In this document: positions 1-6,138 of the stretch, one piece after another | Layout of the letters: each line of letters starts with the position of its first letter | Position numbering within the stretch: position 1 is the first letter of the stretch | Assembly (NCBI GenBank): GCA_033812595.1 | Contig: JAPXTJ010000074.1 | Span: forward strand, 1 to 16,365 | From: JADLGF01 sp020849415 | Lineage (GTDB): Bacteria; Chloroflexota; Chloroflexia; Thermomicrobiales; UBA6265 | Reading direction: 5' to 3' | Length of the DNA: 16,365 bases | Program-made: the position numbers and the translations under genes | Notes under the pieces: generated by a model | What the model saw: the letters and a program-made list of their open reading frames with translations, nothing else | Told to the model about the DNA's origin: nothing | The model's database searches: none

Positions 1-1206
1 GTCGTAACCATCGATATCGCGACCGGCGAAATCCACGTGCTCCACGCCAAGGCGATCATGATCGCCACCGGCGGCTACGGTCGCGCCTGGAGCGTCACCT
101 CGAACGCGCACGCCGGTACCGGCGACGGCGTGGCGATTCCCTGGCGCAAGGGAATCGTGCCGCTGATGGACATGGAGTTCTACCAGTTCCACCCGACCGG
201 CCTCTACAAGCTCGGCGTGCTGCTTTCCGAAGCGGCGCGCGGCGAAGGCGGCATCCTGCGCAACAGCACCGGCGAGGCCTTCTGCGAACGCTACGCCCCC
301 ACCCTCAAGGACCTCGCCCCGCGCGACATGGTGTCGCGCTTCATCTACGAGGAAGTGCGCGAGGGGCGCGGCATTGACGGCAAGGACTACGTGCACCTCG
401 ATCTCACCCACCTGCCGCCCGAAGTGATCGACGCCAAATTGCCGGATGTCACCGATTTCGCCCGCACCTACCTGCGGGTCGAGCCGAAAACCGAACCGGT
501 GCCGATCCAGCCGACCGCGCACTACGCAATGGGCGGGTTGCCGACCGATGTCGATGGCCGCGTGATCAAGGATCGCGACGCCAATCCGATCCCGGGCTTC
601 TACTCGGCCGGTGAATCGGCCTGTGTGTCGGTCCACGGCGCCAATCGCCTCGGCACGAATTCGCTCGTCGATCTCGTCGTCTTCGGTCGCCGCGCCGGCA
701 AGCACATGCTGAATTACGTGCGCGAAGCCGACTTGCAGCCGCTGCCGGCGAATCCGGAGGATGTCGCCAGGGCGGCGGTTTCCGATCTCCTCAGCCGCGA
801 CAAGGGTGAAAACGCCGCCGATATCCGCTCCGAACTGCAAGTGATGATGATGGAAAAGGTCGGCGTGGTCCGAACCGAAACCGGCCTCAAGGAAGCCCTG
901 GCCGAGATCGGCGATCTGAAGAGCCGGTATGCCAACGTCGCGATCCAGGACAAGGGCAAGCGGTTCAACACCGATCTGCTCGAAGCCCACGAACTCGGCT
1001 GCCTGCTCGATTGCGCCGAGGCGACCGCCTTCGGTGCGCTCATGCGCACCGAGAGCCGCGGCGGACACTACCGCAGCGACTTCGAAGCGCGCGATGATGT
1101 CAACTGGCTGGCCCACACGCTGGCCTACTATTCACCCAACGGCATCGAGATCGATAAAAAGCCGGTAACGATTACGAAGTTCGAACCAAAAGAGCGCAAG
1201 TACTAG
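1..1206 (+). CDS. sdhA: Succinate dehydrogenase / fumarate reductase flavoprotein subunit, 5'-truncated by the window edge
   Basis: This is the FAD-carrying catalytic subunit of complex II, which oxidises succinate to fumarate in the TCA cycle and passes electrons to the iron-sulfur subunit. The reading frame is open from base 1, so the gene begins upstream. About 401 residues are visible of a family length near 580, and the N-terminal part with the covalent FAD histidine is missing. Counting from the first visible codon, diagnostic segments are FHPTG (His about 64), the AARGEGGILRN loop, RDMVSRF with a conserved Arg (about 113), TAHYAMGGLPTD with the active-site His (about 174), and the FAD segment AGESACVSVHGANRLGTNSL. 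The C-terminal helical domain ends in a basic tail, PKERKY. sdhB starts 16 bp downstream, so the two are almost certainly co-transcribed. A fumarate reductase role cannot be excluded from sequence alone. Confidence 0.96.
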   Translation, partial: VVTIDIATGEIHVLHAKAIMIATGGYGRAWSVTSNAHAGTGDGVAIPWRKGIVPLMDMEFYQFHPTGLYKLGVLLSEAARGEGGILRNSTGEAFCERYAPTLKDLAPRDMVSRFIYEEVREGRGIDGKDYVHLDLTHLPPEVIDAKLPDVTDFARTYLRVEPKTEPVPIQPTAHYAMGGLPTDVDGRVIKDRDANPIPGFYSAGESACVSVHGANRLGTNSLVDLVVFGRRAGKHMLNYVREADLQPLPANPEDVARAAVSDLLSRDKGENAADIRSELQVMMMEKVGVVRTETGLKEALAEIGDLKSRYANVAIQDKGKRFNTDLLEAHELGCLLDCAEATAFGALMRTESRGGHYRSDFEARDDVNWLAHTLAYYSPNGIEIDKKPVTITKFEPKERKY

Positions 1207-1222
1207 CCCGGGGAGGCGCACG

Positions 1223-1924
1223 GTGGAAGTCACCTTTCGGATCAAGCGATTCAATCCTGAAATCGACACGAAAGCCGCGTACAAGGAGTACGTGGTCGAT
1301 GTCGAGCCGACGGATCGCGTGCTCGATGCCCTCTTCCGGATCAAGTGGTACCAGGATGGGTCGCTGACCTTCCGCCGCTCCTGCGCGCATGGTATCTGCG
1401 GTTCGGATGCCATGCGCATCAACGGACGAAATCGCCTCGCCTGCAAGGAGCTGATGCTCGACTACGGCAACAAGATCACCATCGAGCCCTTGCTCGGATA
1501 CCAGGTGGTCAAGGACCTCGTGATCGACATGACCCGCTTCTTCGATGCTTACAAGTCGGTCTCGCCCTTCCTGATCGCGGACGAGGCGCCGGTCAATCGC
1601 GAGCGCCTGCAATCGCCGGCGGATCGCGATCGCTTCGAGGACACCACCAAGTGCATCCTCTGCGCCGCCTGCACCACGGCCTGCCCGATCACCTGGACGA
1701 CTGATCAGTTCGTCGGGCCTGCCGCGATCGTGAACGCGCACCGCTTCATCTTCGATAGTCGCGATCAGGGCGCCGGTATCCGCCTCAAGGTGCTGAATGA
1801 GCGATCCGGCGTCTGGCGCTGCCGGACGGTGTTCAACTGCACCGAGGCCTGCCCCCGCGATATCGAGATCACGAAGGCGATCGAGGAAGTCAAACGGGCG
1901 CTGCTCTTCGACAAGGTCAGCTGA
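1223..1924 (+). CDS. sdhB: Succinate dehydrogenase / fumarate reductase iron-sulfur subunit
   Basis: This subunit (233 aa, usual family length) relays electrons from the SdhA flavin to quinone through three Fe-S clusters. The GTG start has a ggggagg-type Shine-Dalgarno about 7 nt upstream. The N-terminal [2Fe-2S] domain shows C54, C59, D62 and C74; the third ligand position is Asp, as in E. coli SdhB. The C-terminal ferredoxin domain has C144-x2-C147-x2-C150-x3-C154-P, then C200, C206 and C210. By family knowledge C144, C147, C150 and C210 hold [4Fe-4S], and C154, C200 and C206 hold [3Fe-4S]. All ligands are present, so the protein should be functional. It sits 16 bp after sdhA. No recognisable membrane-anchor gene (sdhC/sdhD) follows, so the anchor may lie upstream of the window. 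Confidence 0.97.
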   Translation: MEVTFRIKRFNPEIDTKAAYKEYVVDVEPTDRVLDALFRIKWYQDGSLTFRRSCAHGICGSDAMRINGRNRLACKELMLDYGNKITIEPLLGYQVVKDLVIDMTRFFDAYKSVSPFLIADEAPVNRERLQSPADRDRFEDTTKCILCAACTTACPITWTTDQFVGPAAIVNAHRFIFDSRDQGAGIRLKVLNERSGVWRCRTVFNCTEACPRDIEITKAIEEVKRALLFDKVS

Positions 1925-2007
1925 TCCTCCGTATGTCGCCTTTTCGTTGGCCGCGGCATTGAGTACCCTAATGCTGCGACGATTCGACGTGAGCGCGAGG
2001 CTGCAGC

Positions 2008-2493
2008 ATGGATAATCCGTTTTCCTGGGACTACCTGACGACGACGCCGGGTTCGAACGAGGTCTTCGGCCCGTTCGCGATCGGGTTCCTGGTCATTTTC
2101 CTGACCGGGTTCATCATCTCGTTCGTGGCGTACGCCGGCTGGCTGGAGAAATCAGTCAAGCACCCGGTGTTGCGGCGGATGTCGCACAAGTGGGCCGGCT
2201 GGGCGCTATCGCTCTTCTCGGTCGGGCTGTTCTTTTTCCTGATCCGGGTGCTGCAGATCAACCCGTTCACCTTCGGCATGCGTATCTGGCTCTTCCTCTG
2301 CCTGATCGCACTCGCCGCCTTCTGTGTGCTGTTGATCATCGACTACCGGCGGGTCGCGCCGGAGGTCTACAAGCAGGTCCAGGAACGGAAGCAGATGGAG
2401 GAAGTGGTCGTCACGCTCAAGGGTGTGAAGGGCGCAAATCCGTCAGCGGCGGTGCCGGTCGGCGGCCGCCCGGTCAAGCGCAAGCGCCGCTGA
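2008..2493 (+). CDS. Small membrane protein with three predicted helices, unknown function
   Basis: I do not recognise the family. The 161-residue protein has an ATG start with a gcgagg Shine-Dalgarno about 8 nt upstream. Three hydrophobic segments are visible, at about 21-43, 62-83 and 92-112. A charged C-terminal tail (about 113-161) is rich in Lys and Arg and ends in GRPVKRKRR, and the stretch at 118-137 (EVYKQVQERKQMEEVVVTLK) could form a short amphipathic helix. By the positive-inside rule the basic tail is probably cytoplasmic. It lies 83 bp after sdhB on the same strand and may be read from the same transcript. A role as complex II anchor is possible from position, but there is no heme-ligand pattern typical of SdhC or SdhD, so I do not assign it. 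Confidence 0.75.
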   Translation: MDNPFSWDYLTTTPGSNEVFGPFAIGFLVIFLTGFIISFVAYAGWLEKSVKHPVLRRMSHKWAGWALSLFSVGLFFFLIRVLQINPFTFGMRIWLFLCLIALAAFCVLLIIDYRRVAPEVYKQVQERKQMEEVVVTLKGVKGANPSAAVPVGGRPVKRKRR

Positions 2494-2559
2494 TAGCGTC
2501 ATGAACTCAACCCTCCCCTACACAGATTTATTGACGCCTTCGGTTATGTCACATGGTTA

Positions 2560-2603
2560 AACGAGTGAGGGGCGGTGGAATCATCCACCGCCCCTCACTC
2601 GTT
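2560..2603. terminator. Perfect 20-bp-stem hairpin between the sdh region and the SRP RNA gene
   Basis: Bases 2560-2579 and 2584-2603 are exact reverse complements, separated by a 4-nt loop (atca). The stem includes a GC-rich core, gaggggcgg. It lies 16 nt past the 3' end of the minus-strand SRP RNA and 66 nt past the stop of the plus-strand membrane protein gene, so it is well placed as a two-way terminator. Neither side has a strong T run (the plus side reads cattt, the minus side ttaacc), so it would be a U-poor terminator or a transcript-stabilising end structure. Confidence 0.6.
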
Positions 2604-2618
2604 CATTTCAGAAAATGA

Positions 2619-2882
2619 CCGTGCACCCTTTGTCGATCATGACGCTCCAGCTTGCACCTTCGCCGGTGGCTCGAGTCAGGCGATCCCGCATCACCCGGAG
2701 GTTGCCGCTTATGGCTGCTACCTTCCGGTCCTGACCAGGTTCACAGTTCTCCGCCGCGCGGGACCCAACTGTCAACACCCCGCGCGAAAGCCAGTCCCAC
2801 AACATCAGACCTCGAAAGGGAATTCAACCCCGCTGTAGCGGGTTGCGGGTACAGGGCACCGCTAACTCCCCATCTAGCACGG
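2619..2882 (-). ncRNA. ffs: Signal recognition particle RNA, large bacterial type with Alu domain
   Basis: This RNA (about 264 nt) is the scaffold of the signal recognition particle that, with Ffh, targets membrane proteins to the translocon. On the minus strand the 5' part reads ccgtgctagatggggagtta and continues with gcggtgccctgtacccg, the Alu-domain opening seen in the B. subtilis-type scRNA. The Ffh-binding tip follows: ggtcagg, accggaaggt, then agcagcc, i.e. the GGAA tetraloop and the conserved asymmetric loop, located around 2710-2740. The 3' end, gggtgcacgg, pairs with the 5' ccgtgc, closing the long rod. Length and both conserved ends agree with the large (about 270 nt) form rather than the short 4.5S form. 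The exact 5' end may be 2884, given the promoter upstream. Confidence 0.93.
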
Positions 2883-2891
2883 CCAAACGAG

Positions 2892-2921
2892 AGTCTACGG
2901 CAGAGCGCGGACCGGCGTCAA
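2892..2921 (-). promoter_or_regulatory. Promoter of the SRP RNA gene
   Basis: On the minus strand a -35 TTGACG (2921-2916) and a -10 TAGACT (2897-2892) are separated by 18 nt. Transcription would start about 7 nt further on, at the GG of ggccgtgc (2884), which coincides with the expected 5' end of the RNA. That agreement supports the call. It also shows that the RNA can be made independently of the ferredoxin gene upstream. Confidence 0.65.
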
Positions 2922-2961
2922 AACCAGACTACGCGCCAATGCCCAACGCCGTTGCGCCGCT

Positions 2962-3324
2962 CTAATCCTCGGGCGGCAGCGGGTGATCGGCCGGCCATTC
3001 GATCGGCTGCGGACCGGCGTCACTCATCTTCGGATTGTCGACCAGACGCCGGATTACCCGCACCGTCAAATCGTCCCGCACCTGGATCTGGCAGGAGAGT
3101 CGCATGTTCTCGGTTCGATCGGCCACATCAGCCAGTTTCGCCACTTCGGCCGGTGTGCCTGGTCCTGGATCTCCCTCCAGCACCTCGACCCGGCAAGTCG
3201 TGCAGCGAGCATTGCCGCCGCAACGGTGCAGGATATCGACCCCCGAATCCATGATCGCCAGGACCAGGCGACGCCCCTCCTCGCAGGTCGTCTCCCCGAT
3301 GTCCTGCATGACAACCTTGGGCAT
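2962..3324 (-). CDS. [2Fe-2S] ferredoxin, adrenodoxin-like cysteine spacing
   Basis: This is a small soluble electron carrier (120 aa). The start chosen is the ATG at 3324, because a ggggagg Shine-Dalgarno sits just before it; an upstream in-frame start at 3357 would add 11 residues but lacks that signal. The cluster ligands are C35, C41, C44 and C78, spaced C-x5-C-x2-C-x33-C, in the context HRCGGNARCTTC and RLSCQ. The x5 spacing is that of adrenodoxin-type and related bacterial ferredoxins, not the plant x4 pattern. A tail of about 30 residues after the fold is acidic and proline-rich (PADHPLPPED). No obvious reductase or P450 partner is adjacent, so the electron donor and acceptor are unknown. 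The next unit downstream is the independent SRP RNA gene. Confidence 0.88.
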   Translation of the reverse strand: MPKVVMQDIGETTCEEGRRLVLAIMDSGVDILHRCGGNARCTTCRVEVLEGDPGPGTPAEVAKLADVADRTENMRLSCQIQVRDDLTVRVIRRLVDNPKMSDAGPQPIEWPADHPLPPED

Positions 3325-3412
3325 GCTCCTCCCCTTTCCAACGCCTGGCTCTGGCACGAGCCGGCGCGCTTCGACTGCCGGACTGCAGTCCGTGCATCCT
3401 AGCCGAATCGGC

Positions 3413-3844
3413 TCACGCGTGGAAGCGGGTATTCCCCGTGGTGCGCAGGTGGTGGCGACGGGCGAAATCCGACGCGTGCGGCCCCGAAAGCACCAACGAT
3501 CCCTTGTGCCCGTGCCGGGAGGAACCCGTGACGAATGGAAAGTCGATCGTCCGTTGCTTGATCACCCGTTCCGTGTAGAAAACCTCTTCGGAGATGCGAG
3601 AAAAGAGATCGAAGGCCAGCTGATCGATCGCCAGAATGTCCTCGATCGGATCGTCGACCCAGACATTGAATTCGATGCTGCCGTCGTCGTACTCGGGTTC
3701 ACCGATCATGTGCGCCCCTTCAACCGCTTCGAACGCGAGTTGCGATTCCGCGACGAACCGGGCGTTGGCATCATCATCCGAAAACCATTCCGCGCCGTAG
3801 AGTTCCAGAAATGCATCCGCAATCGATTTGACGGAAGAGCTCAT
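3413..3844 (-). CDS. Hypothetical acidic protein, 143 aa
   Basis: I do not recognise this family. The protein has an acidic first half (for example DDD at 23-25, EYDDGSIEFNVWVDDPIEDI at 51-70). The second half is basic and aromatic, with HGHK at 111-114 and RRHHLR at 129-134. There is no signal peptide, membrane segment or clear catalytic motif, so it is probably cytoplasmic. The ATG at 3844 has only a weak gggag-like Shine-Dalgarno about 12 nt upstream. The gene is supported by its regular length and lack of a better frame on the other strand. It diverges from the small Cys/His protein gene at 3970, with an inverted repeat between them, and its stop codon is embedded in a short related dyad (3401-3413). 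It could regulate, or be regulated with, that neighbour. Confidence 0.6.
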   Translation of the reverse strand: MSSSVKSIADAFLELYGAEWFSDDDANARFVAESQLAFEAVEGAHMIGEPEYDDGSIEFNVWVDDPIEDILAIDQLAFDLFSRISEEVFYTERVIKQRTIDFPFVTGSSRHGHKGSLVLSGPHASDFARRHHLRTTGNTRFHA

Positions 3845-3873
3845 TCGCGATCAATGCTCCCAAACATGCGATC

Positions 3874-3900
3874 CGATTCGGCTCACCGTTCGCCGAATCG
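3874..3900. promoter_or_regulatory. Inverted repeat in the divergent intergenic region, candidate operator
   Basis: cgattcggc (3874-3882) and gccgaatcg (3892-3900) are exact reverse complements around a 9-nt spacer. The dyad ends 4 bp before the TATACT -10 box at 3905, so it would cover the -35 region of the plus-strand promoter. It lies between two divergent genes, where a shared operator is expected. A dimeric repressor site is a reasonable inference; an RNA hairpin of the minus-strand leader is the alternative. Confidence 0.45.
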
Positions 3901-3904
3901 ACCG

Positions 3905-3910
3905 TATACT
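3905..3910 (+). promoter_or_regulatory. -10 box TATACT upstream of the small Cys/His protein gene
   Basis: TATACT matches the sigma-70 -10 consensus at five of six positions and lies 60 bp before the ATG at 3970. No good -35 is present at 16-18 bp spacing, where the inverted repeat 3874-3900 lies. The same hexamer occurs before moaA (6086-6091). Confidence 0.4.
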
Positions 3911-3969
3911 ACCCAATGCGCCGCCGGAAGGTCGCCGGCATCCAGGTTTCACGACGCGCGAGGAATTCG

Positions 3970-4224
3970 ATGTCGTTCTCAGGTGATGATTCCCAGACGC
4001 CGATTTGCCCCGATCACGACGTGCCGATGCGGCTCCGGGGCAAGATGGGCCGCCCGGCCAGATACGATTCGACCCTGCAGGAGGAGTACACCCTCGTCTA
4101 CTTCTGCTCCGTGCACGGTTGCGGTGAGTCGAAGCTGGTGCAGGTTTCGAACTCCCAGATTCCGGCGCCCGGCTTCCAGCAGCCCCGGCCCGATTACATC
4201 CGGCCGCGTGAGAAGCGCTCCTAG
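3970..4224 (+). CDS. Small Cys/His-containing protein, possible zinc ribbon
   Basis: This is an 84-residue protein of no family I recognise. The ATG at 3970 is chosen for its aggaa Shine-Dalgarno; an in-frame ATG at 3916 lies only about 6 bp past the proposed -10 box, so it is unlikely to be used. The sequence shows CPDH (C13, H16), then a basic linker, then YFCSVHGCGE (C46, H49, C51). The paired Cys/His knuckles about 30 residues apart resemble a small zinc-binding domain, but this is inference. The C-terminus is rich in Pro and Arg (QQPRPDYIRPREKRS). Its TAG stop shares the four bases ctag with the TAG stop of the convergent dUTPase gene. Confidence 0.6.
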   Translation: MSFSGDDSQTPICPDHDVPMRLRGKMGRPARYDSTLQEEYTLVYFCSVHGCGESKLVQVSNSQIPAPGFQQPRPDYIRPREKRS

Positions 4225-4763
4225 CGGTTCTCATGCTGGTAGATGCCGGCGTAGCCCTGCGTAGTCGCTTCCGCGAGCGTCATGAAGACCAGCTGCGCCA
4301 CGCGGGCATTGCGCCGCAAACGCATGCCAGCCGGATTGATCACATGCAGGAGCGAAGTCGAGCGTCCGGAATAGCCCGCGTCCCAGACCGCCGTATGAAT
4401 GGCGGCGCCACTGCGCGCGAGGCTCGACCGCGGCCGTCCCAGCGCCATCAAACCGTTCGGCAGGGTCACCGTCTCGTTATAGGTGATGTGATAGATACCC
4501 GGCGTCAGATCGATCCAGCCATCCGCATCGAAGCCGAGTTCCTCGATCTCGGGCAGGACCCGCTCGGCGTTCGACCTGCCGATCACGGCGCGGCCGTGAT
4601 GCCGGCCGATGTCCGCCAGGGTGAGATCGAAGCCGTTCGGCTGAAGCTGCTCTTCGAGATCGAGGTAGCCCGCCAGCAGCGGCGGATCACTCGCGATCAA
4701 CGCCCGCAGACCCTCCCGGCTGATCACGCCCGCCTGAAGCTCGACCCCGTTGTTCTCAGTCAC
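4221..4763 (-). CDS. dUTPase of the dCTP deaminase superfamily
   Basis: The protein (180 aa) most likely hydrolyses dUTP to dUMP and pyrophosphate, keeping uracil out of DNA and supplying dUMP for thymidylate synthesis. The start is GTG at 4763, because a perfect aaggag lies 6 nt upstream; longer in-frame starts lack it. Motifs in order: LQPNGFDLTL (40-49), the nucleotide-binding PRSSLAR (111-117), HTAVWDAGYSGR (123-134), NARVAQLVF (152-160) and YAGIYQHEN (171-179). The TAVWDAGY(S/E)GR, ARxAQLV and terminal Y-Q-x-E-N features are those I know from haloarchaeal-type dUTPases of the Dcd family. The deaminase segment H-R-x-D-P-G-W of true dCTP deaminase is not seen, so dUTPase is preferred over deaminase. 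The gene diverges from the MFS gene with only 35 bp between the starts. Confidence 0.82.
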   Translation of the reverse strand: MTENNGVELQAGVISREGLRALIASDPPLLAGYLDLEEQLQPNGFDLTLADIGRHHGRAVIGRSNAERVLPEIEELGFDADGWIDLTPGIYHITYNETVTLPNGLMALGRPRSSLARSGAAIHTAVWDAGYSGRSTSLLHVINPAGMRLRRNARVAQLVFMTLAEATTQGYAGIYQHENR

Positions 4764-4798
4764 CTGGTTCTCCTTCAGCGGCCAACGGGACGAATGGC

Positions 4799-6064
4799 TT
4801 GAGCGACGCACCCGGACCGATCAAACCGCGCCGCGCGTACGAAACGCTGCGCCATCGTGATTACCGCCTGCTCTGGAGCGCGGAAATCTTCTCGACGATC
4901 GGCTCGCAGATGCAGCGGGTCGCGATCGCCTGGCAAGTCTATGACCTGACCGGAGACGCCCTCAAGCTCGGCCTGCTCGGATTGGCGCGATTCGTGCCGA
5001 TCATCATCTTCGGGCTCATCGGAGGCGTGCTCGCCGATCAACGCGACCGCCGCCAGATTCTCTTTTTCTCCCAAAGCCTGCTGATGCTTTCATCGCTGGC
5101 AATGGCGATCCTGACCTTCACCGGTTCGATGTCGATCCTGTTCATTTACGGCATCACCGTCGTGACCGGCGCGCTGCAGGCGATCGGCCGGCCGGCACGG
5201 CAGGCGATCATCCCCAACATCGTGCCGCGAGACGAACTCGCCGGTGCGATCAGCATGAACACGCTGTCGTTCCAGACCGCGATGGTGGTGGGGCCAGCGC
5301 TCGGCGGCTTCGCCATCGCCGGACTGGGGTTGGGCTGGGTCTATCTCTACGACGCCTTCGCCTTCGTGATCGTGCTGGCCGCGATCGCGCTCATGCACGC
5401 GCGACCGAAGGTCGCCGCCTCCACGCAACGCCCGATCACCGCCATCGCCGAAGGGTTCGCCTTCCTGAAACGCACGCCAGTGCTGCTCGGGGTGATGAGC
5501 GTCGATTTCATCGCCACCTTTTTCGGCGCGATCACCACGTTGATGCCGATCTTCGCCGACGATATCCTCGGCTCCGGACCGCGCACGCTCGGCATCCTGC
5601 TGGCGGCGCCGGCGGCCGGCTCAGTGCTCGGAGGTGTGATCATGAGCACCCGGCCAATCGCAGTCCGGCCCGGCTTTGGCGTCCTGACCGCCGTCTTCGT
5701 GTACGGCGGCGCGGTCATGCTCTTTGGACTCAGCACGTCGTTCGCGCTTTCGATCTTCCTGCTAGCCCTCAGCGGCGCCAGCGACGCCGTCAGCATGGTC
5801 CTGCGGCAAACCCTGCGCACGCTGATTACCCCGAACCACCTGCTCGGACGCATCTCCGCCACGCACTCGATGTTCGCGATGGGTGGTCCGCAACTCGGTG
5901 AATTCCGCGCCGGCGTGATGGCCTCCATGATGGGCCCGGGACCAGCCGTGGCGGTCGGCGGCGCGTTGACGGTCGCCAGCGCCGCCATCATCTGGAAACT
6001 CGTGCCTGGCATCGCCCGCTACACCGGCACCGAGCATTTCAGCGACCAACCGTCGACCACTTGA
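4799..6064 (+). CDS. Major facilitator superfamily exporter, EntS/MFS_3-like
   Basis: This is an integral membrane transporter (421 aa) with about twelve hydrophobic helices and a short cytoplasmic N-terminus, the normal size for the superfamily. The TTG at 4799 is the only start before the first helix; the next Met is well inside it. The opening RHRDYRLLWSAEIFSTIGSQMQRVAI (seen at about 19-44) and motif A, GGVLADQRDRRQ (75-86), are typical. The segments RPARQAIIPNIVPRDELAGA and GPQLGEFRAGVMA are what I associate with the enterobactin-exporter-like MFS_3 group, which exports drugs or siderophores by proton antiport. No biosynthetic genes adjoin it, so the substrate is unknown. It is divergent from the dUTPase gene. 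Confidence 0.88.
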   Translation: MSDAPGPIKPRRAYETLRHRDYRLLWSAEIFSTIGSQMQRVAIAWQVYDLTGDALKLGLLGLARFVPIIIFGLIGGVLADQRDRRQILFFSQSLLMLSSLAMAILTFTGSMSILFIYGITVVTGALQAIGRPARQAIIPNIVPRDELAGAISMNTLSFQTAMVVGPALGGFAIAGLGLGWVYLYDAFAFVIVLAAIALMHARPKVAASTQRPITAIAEGFAFLKRTPVLLGVMSVDFIATFFGAITTLMPIFADDILGSGPRTLGILLAAPAAGSVLGGVIMSTRPIAVRPGFGVLTAVFVYGGAVMLFGLSTSFALSIFLLALSGASDAVSMVLRQTLRTLITPNHLLGRISATHSMFAMGGPQLGEFRAGVMASMMGPGPAVAVGGALTVASAAIIWKLVPGIARYTGTEHFSDQPSTT

Positions 6065-6085
6065 TCCCGGTTTAGTCAGCGCCTG

Positions 6086-6091
6086 TATACT
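6086..6091 (+). promoter_or_regulatory. Candidate -10 box of the moaA promoter
   Basis: TATACT lies 47 bp before the moaA ATG, in the 74-bp gap after the MFS gene. A TTGATC (6061-6066) could act as -35, but the spacing of 19 bp is long, so the -10 is the better supported half. Confidence 0.35.
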
Positions 6092-6138
6092 TGGGCATTC
6101 GTGCCGCCAACCGGCGACGAAATTTGCGAGGTGCCCAG

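Noticed and set aside
2531..2559. TTGACG at 2531 with a possible -10 before the palindrome, suggesting a plus-strand small RNA
   Set aside because: The -10 candidates (tggtta, gttaaa) match poorly or are badly spaced, and no conserved RNA is visible downstream on that strand.
2820..2882. Part of a tmRNA or tRNA
   Set aside because: The bases match the Alu domain of SRP RNA; there is no TpsiC arm or CCA end.
3035..4264. Long plus-strand open frame of 409 codons across the ferredoxin and orphan genes
   Set aside because: Low-complexity Arg/Ser-rich translation, antisense to two better-supported genes and overlapping a third; typical GC-rich shadow.
6092..6138. Molybdenum cofactor riboswitch before moaA
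   Set aside because: The leader after the proposed -10 is under 50 nt, too short for that element, and none of its conserved hairpins is seen.
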